A stretch of DNA of 7,019 nucleotides from an uncultured Brevundimonas sp. (GTDB lineage: Bacteria > Pseudomonadota > Alphaproteobacteria > Caulobacterales > Caulobacteraceae). The DNA lies in assembly GCF_943913055.1 (NCBI RefSeq), contig NZ_CALTWS010000145.1:1-7019 (forward strand), read 5' to 3'. Below the pieces are notes generated by a model, which was not told where the DNA came from, did no database searches, and saw only the letters and a program-made list of their open reading frames with translations. This document shows, piece by piece, positions 1 through 5,467 of the stretch. Every line of letters starts with the position of its first letter. Position 1 is the first letter of the stretch. The position numbers and the translations under genes were made by a program.

Positions 1-225
1 GGCAAAGGTCAGCCAAAGCCCCGCGCCAATCAGACCGACGGCGGGTAGCCAAGCGCTGCGGAAGGCCAGCAGGACGCCACAGCCGATCAGGACGGACGCG
101 AACAGCGTTGCCGCGACTCGCCAGTGAGCCCGGCCCCGACGACCGCTATCTCGCTCGGTCTGACGGCCCAGCCGGATCAGGGCCCAGACCGCGATGGCGG
201 CCAAGGCCAGCCACGCCAGGCTCAT
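1..225 (-). CDS. Membrane protein N-terminus, possibly a membrane-anchored J-domain protein (partial)
   Basis: The open frame begins at ATG 225 and runs off the left edge after 75 codons without a stop. The protein starts MSLAWLALAAIAVWALIRLG. That is a hydrophobic segment at about residues 3-18, followed by a strongly basic stretch (about 19-36) rich in Arg, and then two more hydrophobic segments at about 37-53 and 54-75. This suggests a small multi-pass inner-membrane protein or N-terminal membrane domain. It begins 13 nt after the mipZ stop on the same strand, so it is probably co-transcribed with mipZ. From memory, a TIM14-like DnaJ protein with a hydrophobic N-terminus often lies here in Caulobacterales. 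The J domain itself (HPD motif) would lie outside the window, so this identity is inference from context. The ribosome-binding site is weak, which fits translational coupling to mipZ. Confidence 0.5.
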   Translation of the reverse strand, partial: MSLAWLALAAIAVWALIRLGRQTERDSGRRGRAHWRVAATLFASVLIGCGVLLAFRSAWLPAVGLIGAGLWLTFA

Positions 226-238
226 GTTGTCACTGTGA

Positions 239-1078
239 TCACGCCGCTGCGTCGAGCGGGGTCGACAGAGAGGCGTCTTCCAGACCCAGGGCCTGCATCA
301 GATTGCGCATCTCCTGACGCGCCGCGACATGAGCCAGCGACACGGCGACGGGACGAATGTCGTTGTTCAGGTCCGCTACGGTCAGGCCGAACGGGAACAG
401 CTCACGATAGATGACACGGTCGCGCAGGCCCGGCCCCATGCGGAAGCCGACGCGCTTGGACAGTTTCTGCATCCGCTCTTCCAGGCGGCGACGGTTGCGG
501 GCCTCGGCCACGGCCAGGCGGTTAGCGACCACGATCCAGTCGATGGTGGCGTTGCGTCCGCGCGTGATCGCCCGCTGCTTGCGCGCTTCCCAGACACTCT
601 CGGAGTAGATGGACGGCTTGATCAGATCCATGGTGCCGGGATCGACCTGACCCAGCAGATCGAAGTCCACGAAACTGTCGTTCATCGGCGTGACGATCTG
701 GTCAGCCAGGCCATGGGCCAGCCGCGACAGGACGGTGTCCCCGCCGGGCGTATCGATCAGGATGACGTCGGCGTTGGTCCGCGCCTCGGCGAAGGCGGCC
801 TGGAACGTCGCCGTCTGCTCGGCATCGTCCGCGCGGGCTAGCGCCTTGCCGTCGCCCAGATCGGGCTCGGTCGGCATGGGCAGGGGTTGCTGGTTGGCGG
901 CGGACCAGGCGGCACGATTGGCGAAGAAGTGGGACAGTGACCGCTGACGCAGGTCCAGATCGATGATGGCCACCCGCTTGCCCGCATGCAGCAGGCCGGT
1001 GACGATATGGATGGCCAGGGTGGACTTGCCAGCCCCGCCCTTTTCATTGCCGACGACGATGACTGTGGGATCCGACAT
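239..1078 (-). CDS. mipZ: Division-site positioning ATPase MipZ
   Basis: This ParA/MinD-superfamily P-loop ATPase forms a gradient from the pole-bound ParB/origin complex and blocks FtsZ polymerisation, so the division ring assembles at midcell. The 279-residue protein carries the deviant Walker A motif GNEKGGAGKST (residues 10-20, signature Lys13 and Lys18). It also has the Walker A' motif IDLDLRQR (39-46, Asp42) and the Walker B motif ILIDTPGGD (106-114, Asp109). The C-terminal block GPGLRDRVIYRELFPFGLT is, from memory, nearly identical to Caulobacter MipZ, as are the motifs VTPMNDSFVDFD and EARNR. Length fits the family. The ATG start is supported by GAGG at 1090-1093, 11 nt upstream. The upstream intergenic region holds a GANTC site and an 18-bp palindrome, which suggest its own cell-cycle-regulated promoter. 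The identity is secure because the MipZ-specific C-terminal block separates it from ordinary ParA proteins. Confidence 0.97.
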   Translation of the reverse strand: MSDPTVIVVGNEKGGAGKSTLAIHIVTGLLHAGKRVAIIDLDLRQRSLSHFFANRAAWSAANQQPLPMPTEPDLGDGKALARADDAEQTATFQAAFAEARTNADVILIDTPGGDTVLSRLAHGLADQIVTPMNDSFVDFDLLGQVDPGTMDLIKPSIYSESVWEARKQRAITRGRNATIDWIVVANRLAVAEARNRRRLEERMQKLSKRVGFRMGPGLRDRVIYRELFPFGLTVADLNNDIRPVAVSLAHVAARQEMRNLMQALGLEDASLSTPLDAAA

Positions 1079-1105
1079 GGATGCGCTTGCCTCGATGCGA
1101 CCGCC

Positions 1106-1110
1106 GACTC
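1106..1110. promoter_or_regulatory. GANTC (CcrM methylation) site upstream of mipZ
   Basis: GACTC (GAGTC on the mRNA strand) matches the CcrM methyltransferase target GANTC and ends 27 nt before the mipZ ATG. It is flanked by inverted arms GACCGC (1099-1104) and GCGGTC (1117-1122). By eye I count seven GANTC sites in the window, and this is the only one in an intergenic region. In Caulobacter crescentus, transcription of mipZ is known to depend on CcrM methylation and GcrA, so a conserved role is likely. That link is inference from family knowledge. Confidence 0.65.
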
Positions 1111-1139
1111 AGACGCGCGGTCATTGGCCTACAGGGTCG

Positions 1140-1157
1140 CGTCCGGCGCGCCGGACG
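1140..1157. repeat. 18-bp perfect palindrome upstream of mipZ
   Basis: The sequence CGTCCGGCGCGCCGGACG equals its own reverse complement over all 18 bases. The next pair outwards (G1139 and T1158) breaks the symmetry. In RNA it could form a 7-bp stem with a CGCG loop. No run of T follows on the minus strand, so it is not a standard intrinsic terminator. It lies immediately after the TTGACG -35 candidate, where an operator could sit. Its function is unknown. Confidence 0.85.
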
Positions 1158-1205
1158 TCAACGAGACCTTAACAGCATAACTGTGGATGCTCGAGCGCGG
1201 ATGCC

Positions 1206-1853
1206 TCAGGTGGCGCGATGGCACCAGGGGTCGTCGATACCGGCCGCCGCACAGACCGCAGGCGCACCGGCGGGAGGCGTCTGCACCTTGAGCCGCACCA
1301 GACGGCGGCCGTTCACTTCGACGGCCTCGTAAACGGGCGTCAGCCCCTCCAGCGCCCAAGCGGCACTCCCGGATTTCAAGCGGGCCCAGGCCGCGCGCGC
1401 CGCTTCCTCGCTGGCATAGGCACCCAGCTGGACCAGACCGGACGACGGCCGCATGACCGTTTCCAGGGGCACGTCCTGCGCGTGGATGGCCGGTCGAAGA
1501 GCGACAACATCCGCTCCGTCTTCAGCCTCCCTGACGACTGCCTGAGACACGACCGGCTTGACCCTGTCGGCCGCGCCATCGACGACGGCGTCGGTCGCCG
1601 AGACGATGCCGTCCCGCGCGTCCCAGAAGTCGTGCACATCCATGACATCGACCTGAAGCGCGGGTCTCAGGCCACCCTGCGTCTGCGCCTTCACCGACTG
1701 AGCCTTTGGCTGAACCTGACCATCCAGCGGGATATCGGCCACCTGCTGGGCCATCGTCTCGAAACGGTGCGGGTCCTCGACAGCACCGCAGCCGGCGCTC
1801 CCCGCGATGGCGAGCAGGACCAGCACTGGACGGACGCAAGCGACGAAGGTCAT
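1206..1853 (-). CDS. SPOR-domain lipoprotein
   Basis: This 215-residue protein is a predicted outer- or periplasm-facing lipoprotein with a C-terminal SPOR domain, a fold that binds glycan strands lacking stem peptides at the division septum. The signal peptide (residues 1-21) ends in the lipobox SAGC, with Cys22 as the lipidated residue. A linker with no recognised domain covers about 25-135. The SPOR domain (about 138-213) shows the typical VQLGAYASEEAARAAW helix-strand start, the strand RRLVRLKV, and the ending CAAAGIDDPWC with its two cysteines (201 and 211). A GTG lies 9 nt further upstream (1862), but ATG 1853 is preferred: AGGG sits 8 nt before it, and that same AGGG would overlap the GTG. 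It is transcribed away from panC and towards mipZ, 127 nt away. SPOR proteins often act in cell division, which fits this neighbour. The specific name is not known. Confidence 0.85.
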   Translation of the reverse strand: MTFVACVRPVLVLLAIAGSAGCGAVEDPHRFETMAQQVADIPLDGQVQPKAQSVKAQTQGGLRPALQVDVMDVHDFWDARDGIVSATDAVVDGAADRVKPVVSQAVVREAEDGADVVALRPAIHAQDVPLETVMRPSSGLVQLGAYASEEAARAAWARLKSGSAAWALEGLTPVYEAVEVNGRRLVRLKVQTPPAGAPAVCAAAGIDDPWCHRAT

Positions 1854-1891
1854 AAGGCACACCCTGCCACAGCGTTTTTGAAAGCGGGTTA
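1854..1891. promoter_or_regulatory. Compact divergent region between the SPOR gene and panC
   Basis: Only 38 nt separate the two divergent start codons. The stretch holds the SPOR ribosome-binding site and a weak purine-rich leader for panC (GAAAGCGGG, just before ATG 1892). No clear -35/-10 pair fits within it in either direction. At least one promoter therefore probably lies inside the opposite coding sequence, and the two transcripts may overlap at their 5' ends. The location of the promoters is inference. Confidence 0.4.
1862..1865 (-). promoter_or_regulatory. Ribosome-binding site deciding the SPOR lipoprotein start
   Basis: AGGG on the minus strand lies 8 nt before ATG 1853. It overlaps the alternative GTG at 1862, so it can serve only the ATG. 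Confidence 0.6.
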
Positions 1892-2767
1892 ATGGACCAG
1901 CCGACTGCCTCTGCCCTGCCGCTCGTCACGACGGTCGCCGATCTGCACGAGGCGGTCGGTGCCTGGAAGAAGCAGGGCCTGACCGTCGGCTTCGTCCCGA
2001 CCATGGGCGCGCTGCACGAAGGCCATCTGACGCTGGTGCGCGAGGCCGGTCAGCAGGCCGACCGCGTGGTGGCCAGCGTCTTCGTCAATCCGACCCAATT
2101 CGCGGCGCATGAAGACCTGGGCTCCTATCCGCGTCAGGAGGCGCGTGACGCGCAACTGCTGGCCGGCGCCGGATGCCATCTGATGTTCGCGCCGACGACG
2201 AGCGAAATGTATCCCGAGGGGTTCTCGACCTCTGTCAGCGTAGGAGGCCCGTCCGAGGGGCTGGAGACCGACTTCCGGCCTCACTTCTTCGGCGGTGTCG
2301 CCGTCGTGGTGGCCAAGCTGCTGAACCAGGTCCAGGCCGACGTCGCCGTGTTCGGAGAGAAGGATTATCAGCAGCTGATGGTCGTGCGACGCATGGTGCG
2401 CGACCTCGACATCCCCACTCGCATCGTCGGTGCCCCGACCCAGCGCGACGGCCATGGCCTGGCCCTGTCATCGCGCAACGCCTACCTTTCAGCCGACGAG
2501 AGCGAGGTGGCCCGGCGGCTGAACGGCATTCTGGTCCTGGCCGCAGCCGATGCGACGGCTGGAGCTTCGGTCACGGAGATCGAGGCCCAGGCGACCAAAT
2601 CCCTTCTGGAGGCCGGTTTTGCCAAGGTGGACTATGTCGCCATCCGCCACGCCGACAGTCTGGCGACCTTCGACGCGGATCGGGTCGATCGACCGGGGCG
2701 CATTCTCGCCGCCGCCTGGCTGGGCAAGACCCGCCTGATCGACAATATGGCGGTGCCCGCCGGCTGA
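1892..2767 (+). CDS. panC: Pantothenate synthetase (pantoate-beta-alanine ligase)
   Basis: PanC joins pantoate and beta-alanine, using ATP through a pantoyl-adenylate, to make pantothenate, the precursor of coenzyme A, in the cytoplasm. The 291-residue length fits the family. Visible motifs are VPTMGALHEGH (residues 35-45), with His42 and His45 as the HIGH-type nucleotide-binding histidines; FVNPTQF (64-70), which binds pantoate; FGEKDYQQL (154-162), with catalytic-site Lys157, Asp158 and Gln161; and LALSSRNAYLS (190-200), with Ser193, Ser194 and Arg195. The motif usually written DGLAxSSRN reads HGLALSSRN here (His188 in place of Asp), a small departure. The ATG at 1892 leaves a short N-terminal extension before the conserved VTTVADL block, and its ribosome-binding site is weak. 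It is the only plus-strand gene in the window and has no pan-pathway neighbour here. It ends 9 nt from the stop of the converging TPR gene. Confidence 0.97.
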   Translation: MDQPTASALPLVTTVADLHEAVGAWKKQGLTVGFVPTMGALHEGHLTLVREAGQQADRVVASVFVNPTQFAAHEDLGSYPRQEARDAQLLAGAGCHLMFAPTTSEMYPEGFSTSVSVGGPSEGLETDFRPHFFGGVAVVVAKLLNQVQADVAVFGEKDYQQLMVVRRMVRDLDIPTRIVGAPTQRDGHGLALSSRNAYLSADESEVARRLNGILVLAAADATAGASVTEIEAQATKSLLEAGFAKVDYVAIRHADSLATFDADRVDRPGRILAAAWLGKTRLIDNMAVPAG

Positions 2768-2776
2768 CGACGGAAC

Positions 2777-4474
2777 CTAGGCCAGGTTGAGGGCCATCTG
2801 GCCGCCCACCCATTCCACCCGCGACCGACGACGGGCGTCATCCGCGGCAGCTTCATTGCCCAGCGCCGTCTCGGCCTGTGCCAGGACGAAATAGCTGTAG
2901 GGGTCGCTGGGCCAGTCTTCCAGCAGTTCCACAACCTTGGCCCGCGCGGCGGCGGCGTCGCCCTTTGCCAGCAGGGCGGCGGCCAGACTGCGCCGGATCG
3001 GATACCAGATGATGGGCGGATCGCCGCCCTCCTCGCCCATGCCCTGGATTTCGGCCGCGCGAGCGAAGGCGGTGACAGCGGCGTCCGCATCGCCCGCCAG
3101 CATGGCCGCGCGACCTTCCAGGATACGCTGGCTGATCTCGACGAACCCGGCCCGCATCTCGACCATGGGCCCGGTCGCGAACGACCCATGATCACGCAGG
3201 GCGGCGATGGCCTCGGCCTCGGCTCGAACGGCTGCGACGTCACCGGCCCGCGCCGCCGCCTCGCCCCGCGCATAGTGCCAGCTGATCTGCATCATCGGCA
3301 GGGTGTCGGCAGGCTTTTTCAGGGCCGCGACCTGCTCGGCCGACCCATAGCGGCCATACAGGGCATAGGCATTGTTCGACATGGCCTGACGCCACAGATT
3401 GTCAGGCGACACCTCCGGATAGGTGGTCAGGAACCCTTCGGCCAGCTTCAGCCCCTCCTCGGCCCCGCCGGCCATCAGAGCCCCGCCCATGCCGAAATGC
3501 AGGTTGTGGCCATGCAGCGGCATGCCGACGACACCGCCCGGAGGGGCCGCCAGCTCATTGTATCGCTTGTCCAGCGCCACGGCGTTGACGTTGGACATCA
3601 TGGCGTCTTTGTAGCGCCCGACCCGATAAAAGGTGTGCGACGGCATGTGCACCAGATGGCTGGCTGACGGAGCCAGGCGCGCCAGCCGCTCGCCATAGGG
3701 AATGGCCTTGTGCGGATCGTCCGACCATTCGGTCAGATGGATATACAGGTGGATGGTGCCGGGATCTTCCGGGGCCTTGGCCAGCGAGGTCTCCAGAATG
3801 CTCATGGCGCGGGTGATGGCCGGATCGGCGGCCTTGCCGTCGTCATCCCACCACTTGTCAGCCTTCAGCATCCAGGCGTCGGCGGTCAGGGCGGCCAGGG
3901 TGACATCGTCCGGATGGCGCAGCGCAATGCGATCCATGCGGGTGGCATAGCGTTCGGCACGCGTGGCCTCGCGGCCTGAATAGCGCTGGATCAGGGCGTC
4001 GATCATCTGGCGCTGCATGGGCGTGGCCCGCCGCCCCAGGCGCCGGGCGTCGCGCGCGGCCTTCAGCGCTGTGGCCTGGCTGTCGGGATCGTTGCCGCCG
4101 CCGTTCAGATTGGGGCCCAGCGCCCAGGCCTCACCCCAGGCGCACATGGCGCAGCTCGGATCGAGCGAGCGGGCCTTGCGGAAGGCCCGGACCGATTCCG
4201 AATGCTCGAACGCCCAGCGCAGCCGAACGCCGTGGTTGAACCAGGCCTGGGCTTCGGGATTGGTCGTATCGATCAGAAAGCCGCCGTCGCCGACCCCCTC
4301 GACCATCACCATGTCGGCCACGGGCGTGCCGCTGTTGGCCGTGCCCGCGCGTCCACAGACCTGCGGATTCTCGATCATCTCCCGCGCCGCCCGGTCCGCC
4401 GTCGCATCGGCCACGGCCGCAGGCGCGCAAAGGATGCTGCCCAGACAGACGCCCGCCAGAAGTATGGTTCGCAT
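2777..4474 (-). CDS. Exported tetratricopeptide-repeat protein of unknown function
   Basis: This 565-residue protein starts with a type I signal peptide (MRTILLAGVCLGSILCAPAA, likely cleaved after AVA at about 22), so it should be periplasmic. TPR-like helices follow: about 78-115 (WFNHGVRLRWAFEHSESVRAF) leading into DPSCAMCAWGEAWALGPNLN (105-124), and more repeats in the C-terminal half (about 335-565). The central part holds histidine motifs IHLYIHLTEW (241-250), HLVHMPSHTFYRVGRYKDA (273-291) and HGHNLHF (321-327). Together with the CxxC at 108-111 these match a widespread family of uncharacterised bacterial TPR proteins (from memory). The clustered histidines could bind a metal (inference). 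ATG 4474 is preferred over the ATGs at 4501 and 4504 because AGGGGAGA lies 7 nt upstream and the signal peptide begins there. It follows the I78 genes by 56 nt with no visible terminator, so co-transcription is likely. Confidence 0.85.
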   Translation of the reverse strand: MRTILLAGVCLGSILCAPAAVADATADRAAREMIENPQVCGRAGTANSGTPVADMVMVEGVGDGGFLIDTTNPEAQAWFNHGVRLRWAFEHSESVRAFRKARSLDPSCAMCAWGEAWALGPNLNGGGNDPDSQATALKAARDARRLGRRATPMQRQMIDALIQRYSGREATRAERYATRMDRIALRHPDDVTLAALTADAWMLKADKWWDDDGKAADPAITRAMSILETSLAKAPEDPGTIHLYIHLTEWSDDPHKAIPYGERLARLAPSASHLVHMPSHTFYRVGRYKDAMMSNVNAVALDKRYNELAAPPGGVVGMPLHGHNLHFGMGGALMAGGAEEGLKLAEGFLTTYPEVSPDNLWRQAMSNNAYALYGRYGSAEQVAALKKPADTLPMMQISWHYARGEAAARAGDVAAVRAEAEAIAALRDHGSFATGPMVEMRAGFVEISQRILEGRAAMLAGDADAAVTAFARAAEIQGMGEEGGDPPIIWYPIRRSLAAALLAKGDAAAARAKVVELLEDWPSDPYSYFVLAQAETALGNEAAADDARRRSRVEWVGGQMALNLA

Positions 4475-4481
4475 GATCGTG

Positions 4482-4489
4482 TCTCCCCT
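4482..4489 (-). promoter_or_regulatory. Strong ribosome-binding site of the TPR gene
   Basis: AGGGGAGA on the minus strand is separated by 7 nt from ATG 4474. It selects that codon over the two in-frame ATGs at 4501 and 4504, which would place charged residues before the signal peptide. Confidence 0.7.
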
Positions 4490-4530
4490 GCCCTGACGCA
4501 TCATGGACCGGGAGAGGCCTCAGGCCAAGA

Positions 4531-4824
4531 TCACCCGCAATCGACCGACTTGATGATGCCCGTCGCCTGATCGAAGCGCACATTCAGCCGGTCGGGCCGC
4601 AGGTCGCGGGTCGTCGGACAGGTCGTGCAGACGATGCGCACATTCGCGTCGGGCGCAAAGGTCACCACACCAACATGCGTGCCCACCAGCGACTGGGCAT
4701 CCGCCGCGTCACAACGCTGCGGGCCACCCGCGACCGGTACGGCAGGTGCCGAGGCCTCCATTGGGGCGCATGCCGCAGCGCCCAAAGCCGCAACGGAAGC
4801 TATTGCAAGCGCCCTCATCCGCAT
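4531..4824 (-). CDS. I78-like (peptidase-inhibitor family) lipoprotein, copy A
   Basis: This 97-residue secreted protein is the last of three tandem paralogues. The signal peptide ends at AAAC, with Cys19 the likely lipidated residue; the lipobox is slightly unusual, with Ala at -3. The mature part has the hallmarks of the I78 inhibitor family: an early Cys (38) followed by SLVG, then T-x-D (72-74), RPDRLNVRFD and a terminal CG (96-97). In known members the first and last cysteines form a disulfide that pins a serine-protease inhibitory loop. Here an extra CTTC (66-69) sits just before T-x-D. The start at 4824 overlaps the end of copy B by 10 nt. An in-frame ATG at 4818 would give an ATGA overlap of 4 nt and is equally possible; AGG at 4829-4831 favours 4824. 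Inhibitory activity is unproven. Confidence 0.8.
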   Translation of the reverse strand: MRMRALAIASVAALGAAACAPMEASAPAVPVAGGPQRCDAADAQSLVGTHVGVVTFAPDANVRIVCTTCPTTRDLRPDRLNVRFDQATGIIKSVDCG

Positions 4825-5108
4825 TTGACCTGACGGATTACGCCCGTCGCCTCGTCATAGAGGATGTTCAGCCGCGTGGGGTTGTAGTCCATCGTCACCG
4901 GGCAGGTTGTGCAGGTCACGCGCCAGGTCTCGTTGGCCGGCTTGGCGGGCAGTTCGGAGCGATTACGTCCCACAAACCGCTGATACTGGTCGGCCTTGCA
5001 CTGAGTCGGGCCATCGGCGGGCGGCATGGGCGTGGCGGCATCCTCCATCGGCGCACAGGCGGCGGCCATCAGGCCGGTGGCGGCGAGAACGACAGTCAGG
5101 GTTTTCAT
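4815..5108 (-). CDS. I78-like (peptidase-inhibitor family) lipoprotein, copy B
   Basis: This middle paralogue is also 97 residues long. The signal peptide MKTLTVVLAATGLMAAAC gives Cys18 as the probable lipid site, followed by APMED, close to APMEA in copy A. The mature domain keeps Cys37, RFVG, RVTCTTCPVTMDY (63-75, Cys66 and Cys69), NPTRLNILYDEATG and the final CG. A longer frame opens at 5144, but ATG 5108 is chosen because AGGGAGA lies 8 nt upstream and the signal peptide starts there. It begins 26 nt after copy C stops and overlaps copy A at its end, so the three are very probably one transcript and translationally coupled. The spacing of the four mature cysteines matches copy A almost exactly, which points to duplication. 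The inhibitor role is inferred from the family only. Confidence 0.82.
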   Translation of the reverse strand: MKTLTVVLAATGLMAAACAPMEDAATPMPPADGPTQCKADQYQRFVGRNRSELPAKPANETWRVTCTTCPVTMDYNPTRLNILYDEATGVIRQVKCG

Positions 5109-5116
5109 CGGCTTGG

Positions 5117-5123
5117 TCTCCCT
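5117..5123 (-). promoter_or_regulatory. Ribosome-binding site of I78 copy B
   Basis: AGGGAGA on the minus strand lies 8 nt before ATG 5108. It resolves the start in favour of the signal-peptide Met rather than the longer frame from 5144. Confidence 0.65.
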
Positions 5124-5134
5124 AGGGTTCGGGC

Positions 5135-5467
5135 TTATCCGCAACGGACCTGTTCGACGATCTCGGTGCGTTCATTGAAAAAGATGTTCAGGCGATAGGG
5201 GGAATAGTCCTCGGTGATCGCGCATGTCGTGCAGGCGACCCGACGGTTCACGACCTGGACCGGCACAGGGATTTCGGTCTTAGGCTTGCCCACCAGCCAT
5301 TGCAGTTCGCCCGCCTTGCACAGGTCCGCTGTCGGATCCTGCGGCACGCGGCTGCCGACCGGCTGGTTCAGCTGGGCCTCTTCGATGGTGCGCGGAGCGA
5401 CGGGGTCCGACGCCGGCGTCGAACAGGCGGCCAGTCCCGCCAGGGCGATCAGACCGCCTTTTCCCAG
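5135..5467 (-). CDS. I78-like lipoprotein, copy C, start codon uncertain
   Basis: This most divergent paralogue is the first in transcription order. The signal-peptide core LIALAGLAAC has a perfect lipobox (LAAC), and the mature domain carries DLCKAGELQWLVG, RRVACTTCAITEDY, YRLNIFF and the terminal RCG. Its cysteine pattern matches copies A and B. No ATG, GTG or TTG lies in frame between the lipobox and ATG 5587, deep inside holC; starting at 5587 would add a long Arg-rich segment before the hydrophobic core. The coordinates here use CTG 5467, which gives LGKGGLIALAGLAAC, a normal short signal peptide. CTG 5452, which overlaps the holC stop as CTGA, is the other candidate but leaves almost no n-region. 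The gene overlaps the end of holC and is probably coupled to it. The domain assignment is firm; the 5' end is not. Confidence 0.7.
   Translation of the reverse strand: MGKGGLIALAGLAACSTPASDPVAPRTIEEAQLNQPVGSRVPQDPTADLCKAGELQWLVGKPKTEIPVPVQVVNRRVACTTCAITEDYSPYRLNIFFNERTEIVEQVRCG

Larger units (their letters stand above)
1079..1205 (-). promoter_or_regulatory. Intergenic region upstream of mipZ, probable mipZ promoter
   Basis: These 127 nt lie between the SPOR lipoprotein stop and the mipZ start and hold no gene. Read towards mipZ they contain, in order: an imperfect DnaA-box-like sequence GCATCCACA (1190-1182; 7 of 9 bases match TTATCCACA), a TTGACG match to the alphaproteobacterial -35 element (1161-1156), an 18-bp perfect palindrome (1157-1140), a GANTC site (1110-1106) and GAGG as the ribosome-binding site (1093-1090). 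No convincing -10 element was found at normal spacing from TTGACG, so the exact promoter is not resolved. There is no T-tract terminator. The region is long compared with the other gaps in this window, which supports an independent promoter for mipZ. Confidence 0.55.

Noticed and set aside
329..841. Plus-strand open frame opposite mipZ (170 codons)
   Set aside because: It is entirely antisense to an unmistakable MipZ and has no domain signal.
1858..1875. TGGCA...TGCC resembling a sigma-54 promoter before the SPOR gene
   Set aside because: The spacing between GG and GC is two bases too short for sigma-54.
1218..1892. Long open frame on the plus strand opposite the SPOR lipoprotein (224 codons)
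   Set aside because: It mirrors a gene with clear signal-peptide and SPOR motifs. Its own translation shows no recognisable domain, and long antisense frames are common at this G+C.
2749..2761. GGCGG-TGC-CCGCC hairpin at the panC end as a terminator
   Set aside because: It has a 5-bp stem inside the coding sequence with no T-tract; such hairpins are frequent in GC-rich DNA.
2632..3273. Minus-strand frame spanning the panC end and the TPR gene
   Set aside because: It is an Arg/Pro-rich translation typical of an out-of-frame shadow, and it overlaps two well-supported genes.
4417..4474. Lipobox in the TPR protein signal peptide (SILC)
   Set aside because: Leu precedes the Cys instead of Gly, Ala or Ser, while AVA-DA a few residues later fits ordinary signal peptidase cleavage.
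4516..4526. GGCC-TCA-GGCC hairpin between I78 copy A and the TPR gene as a terminator
   Set aside because: It has only 4 bp and no T run, so it is unlikely to separate the transcripts.
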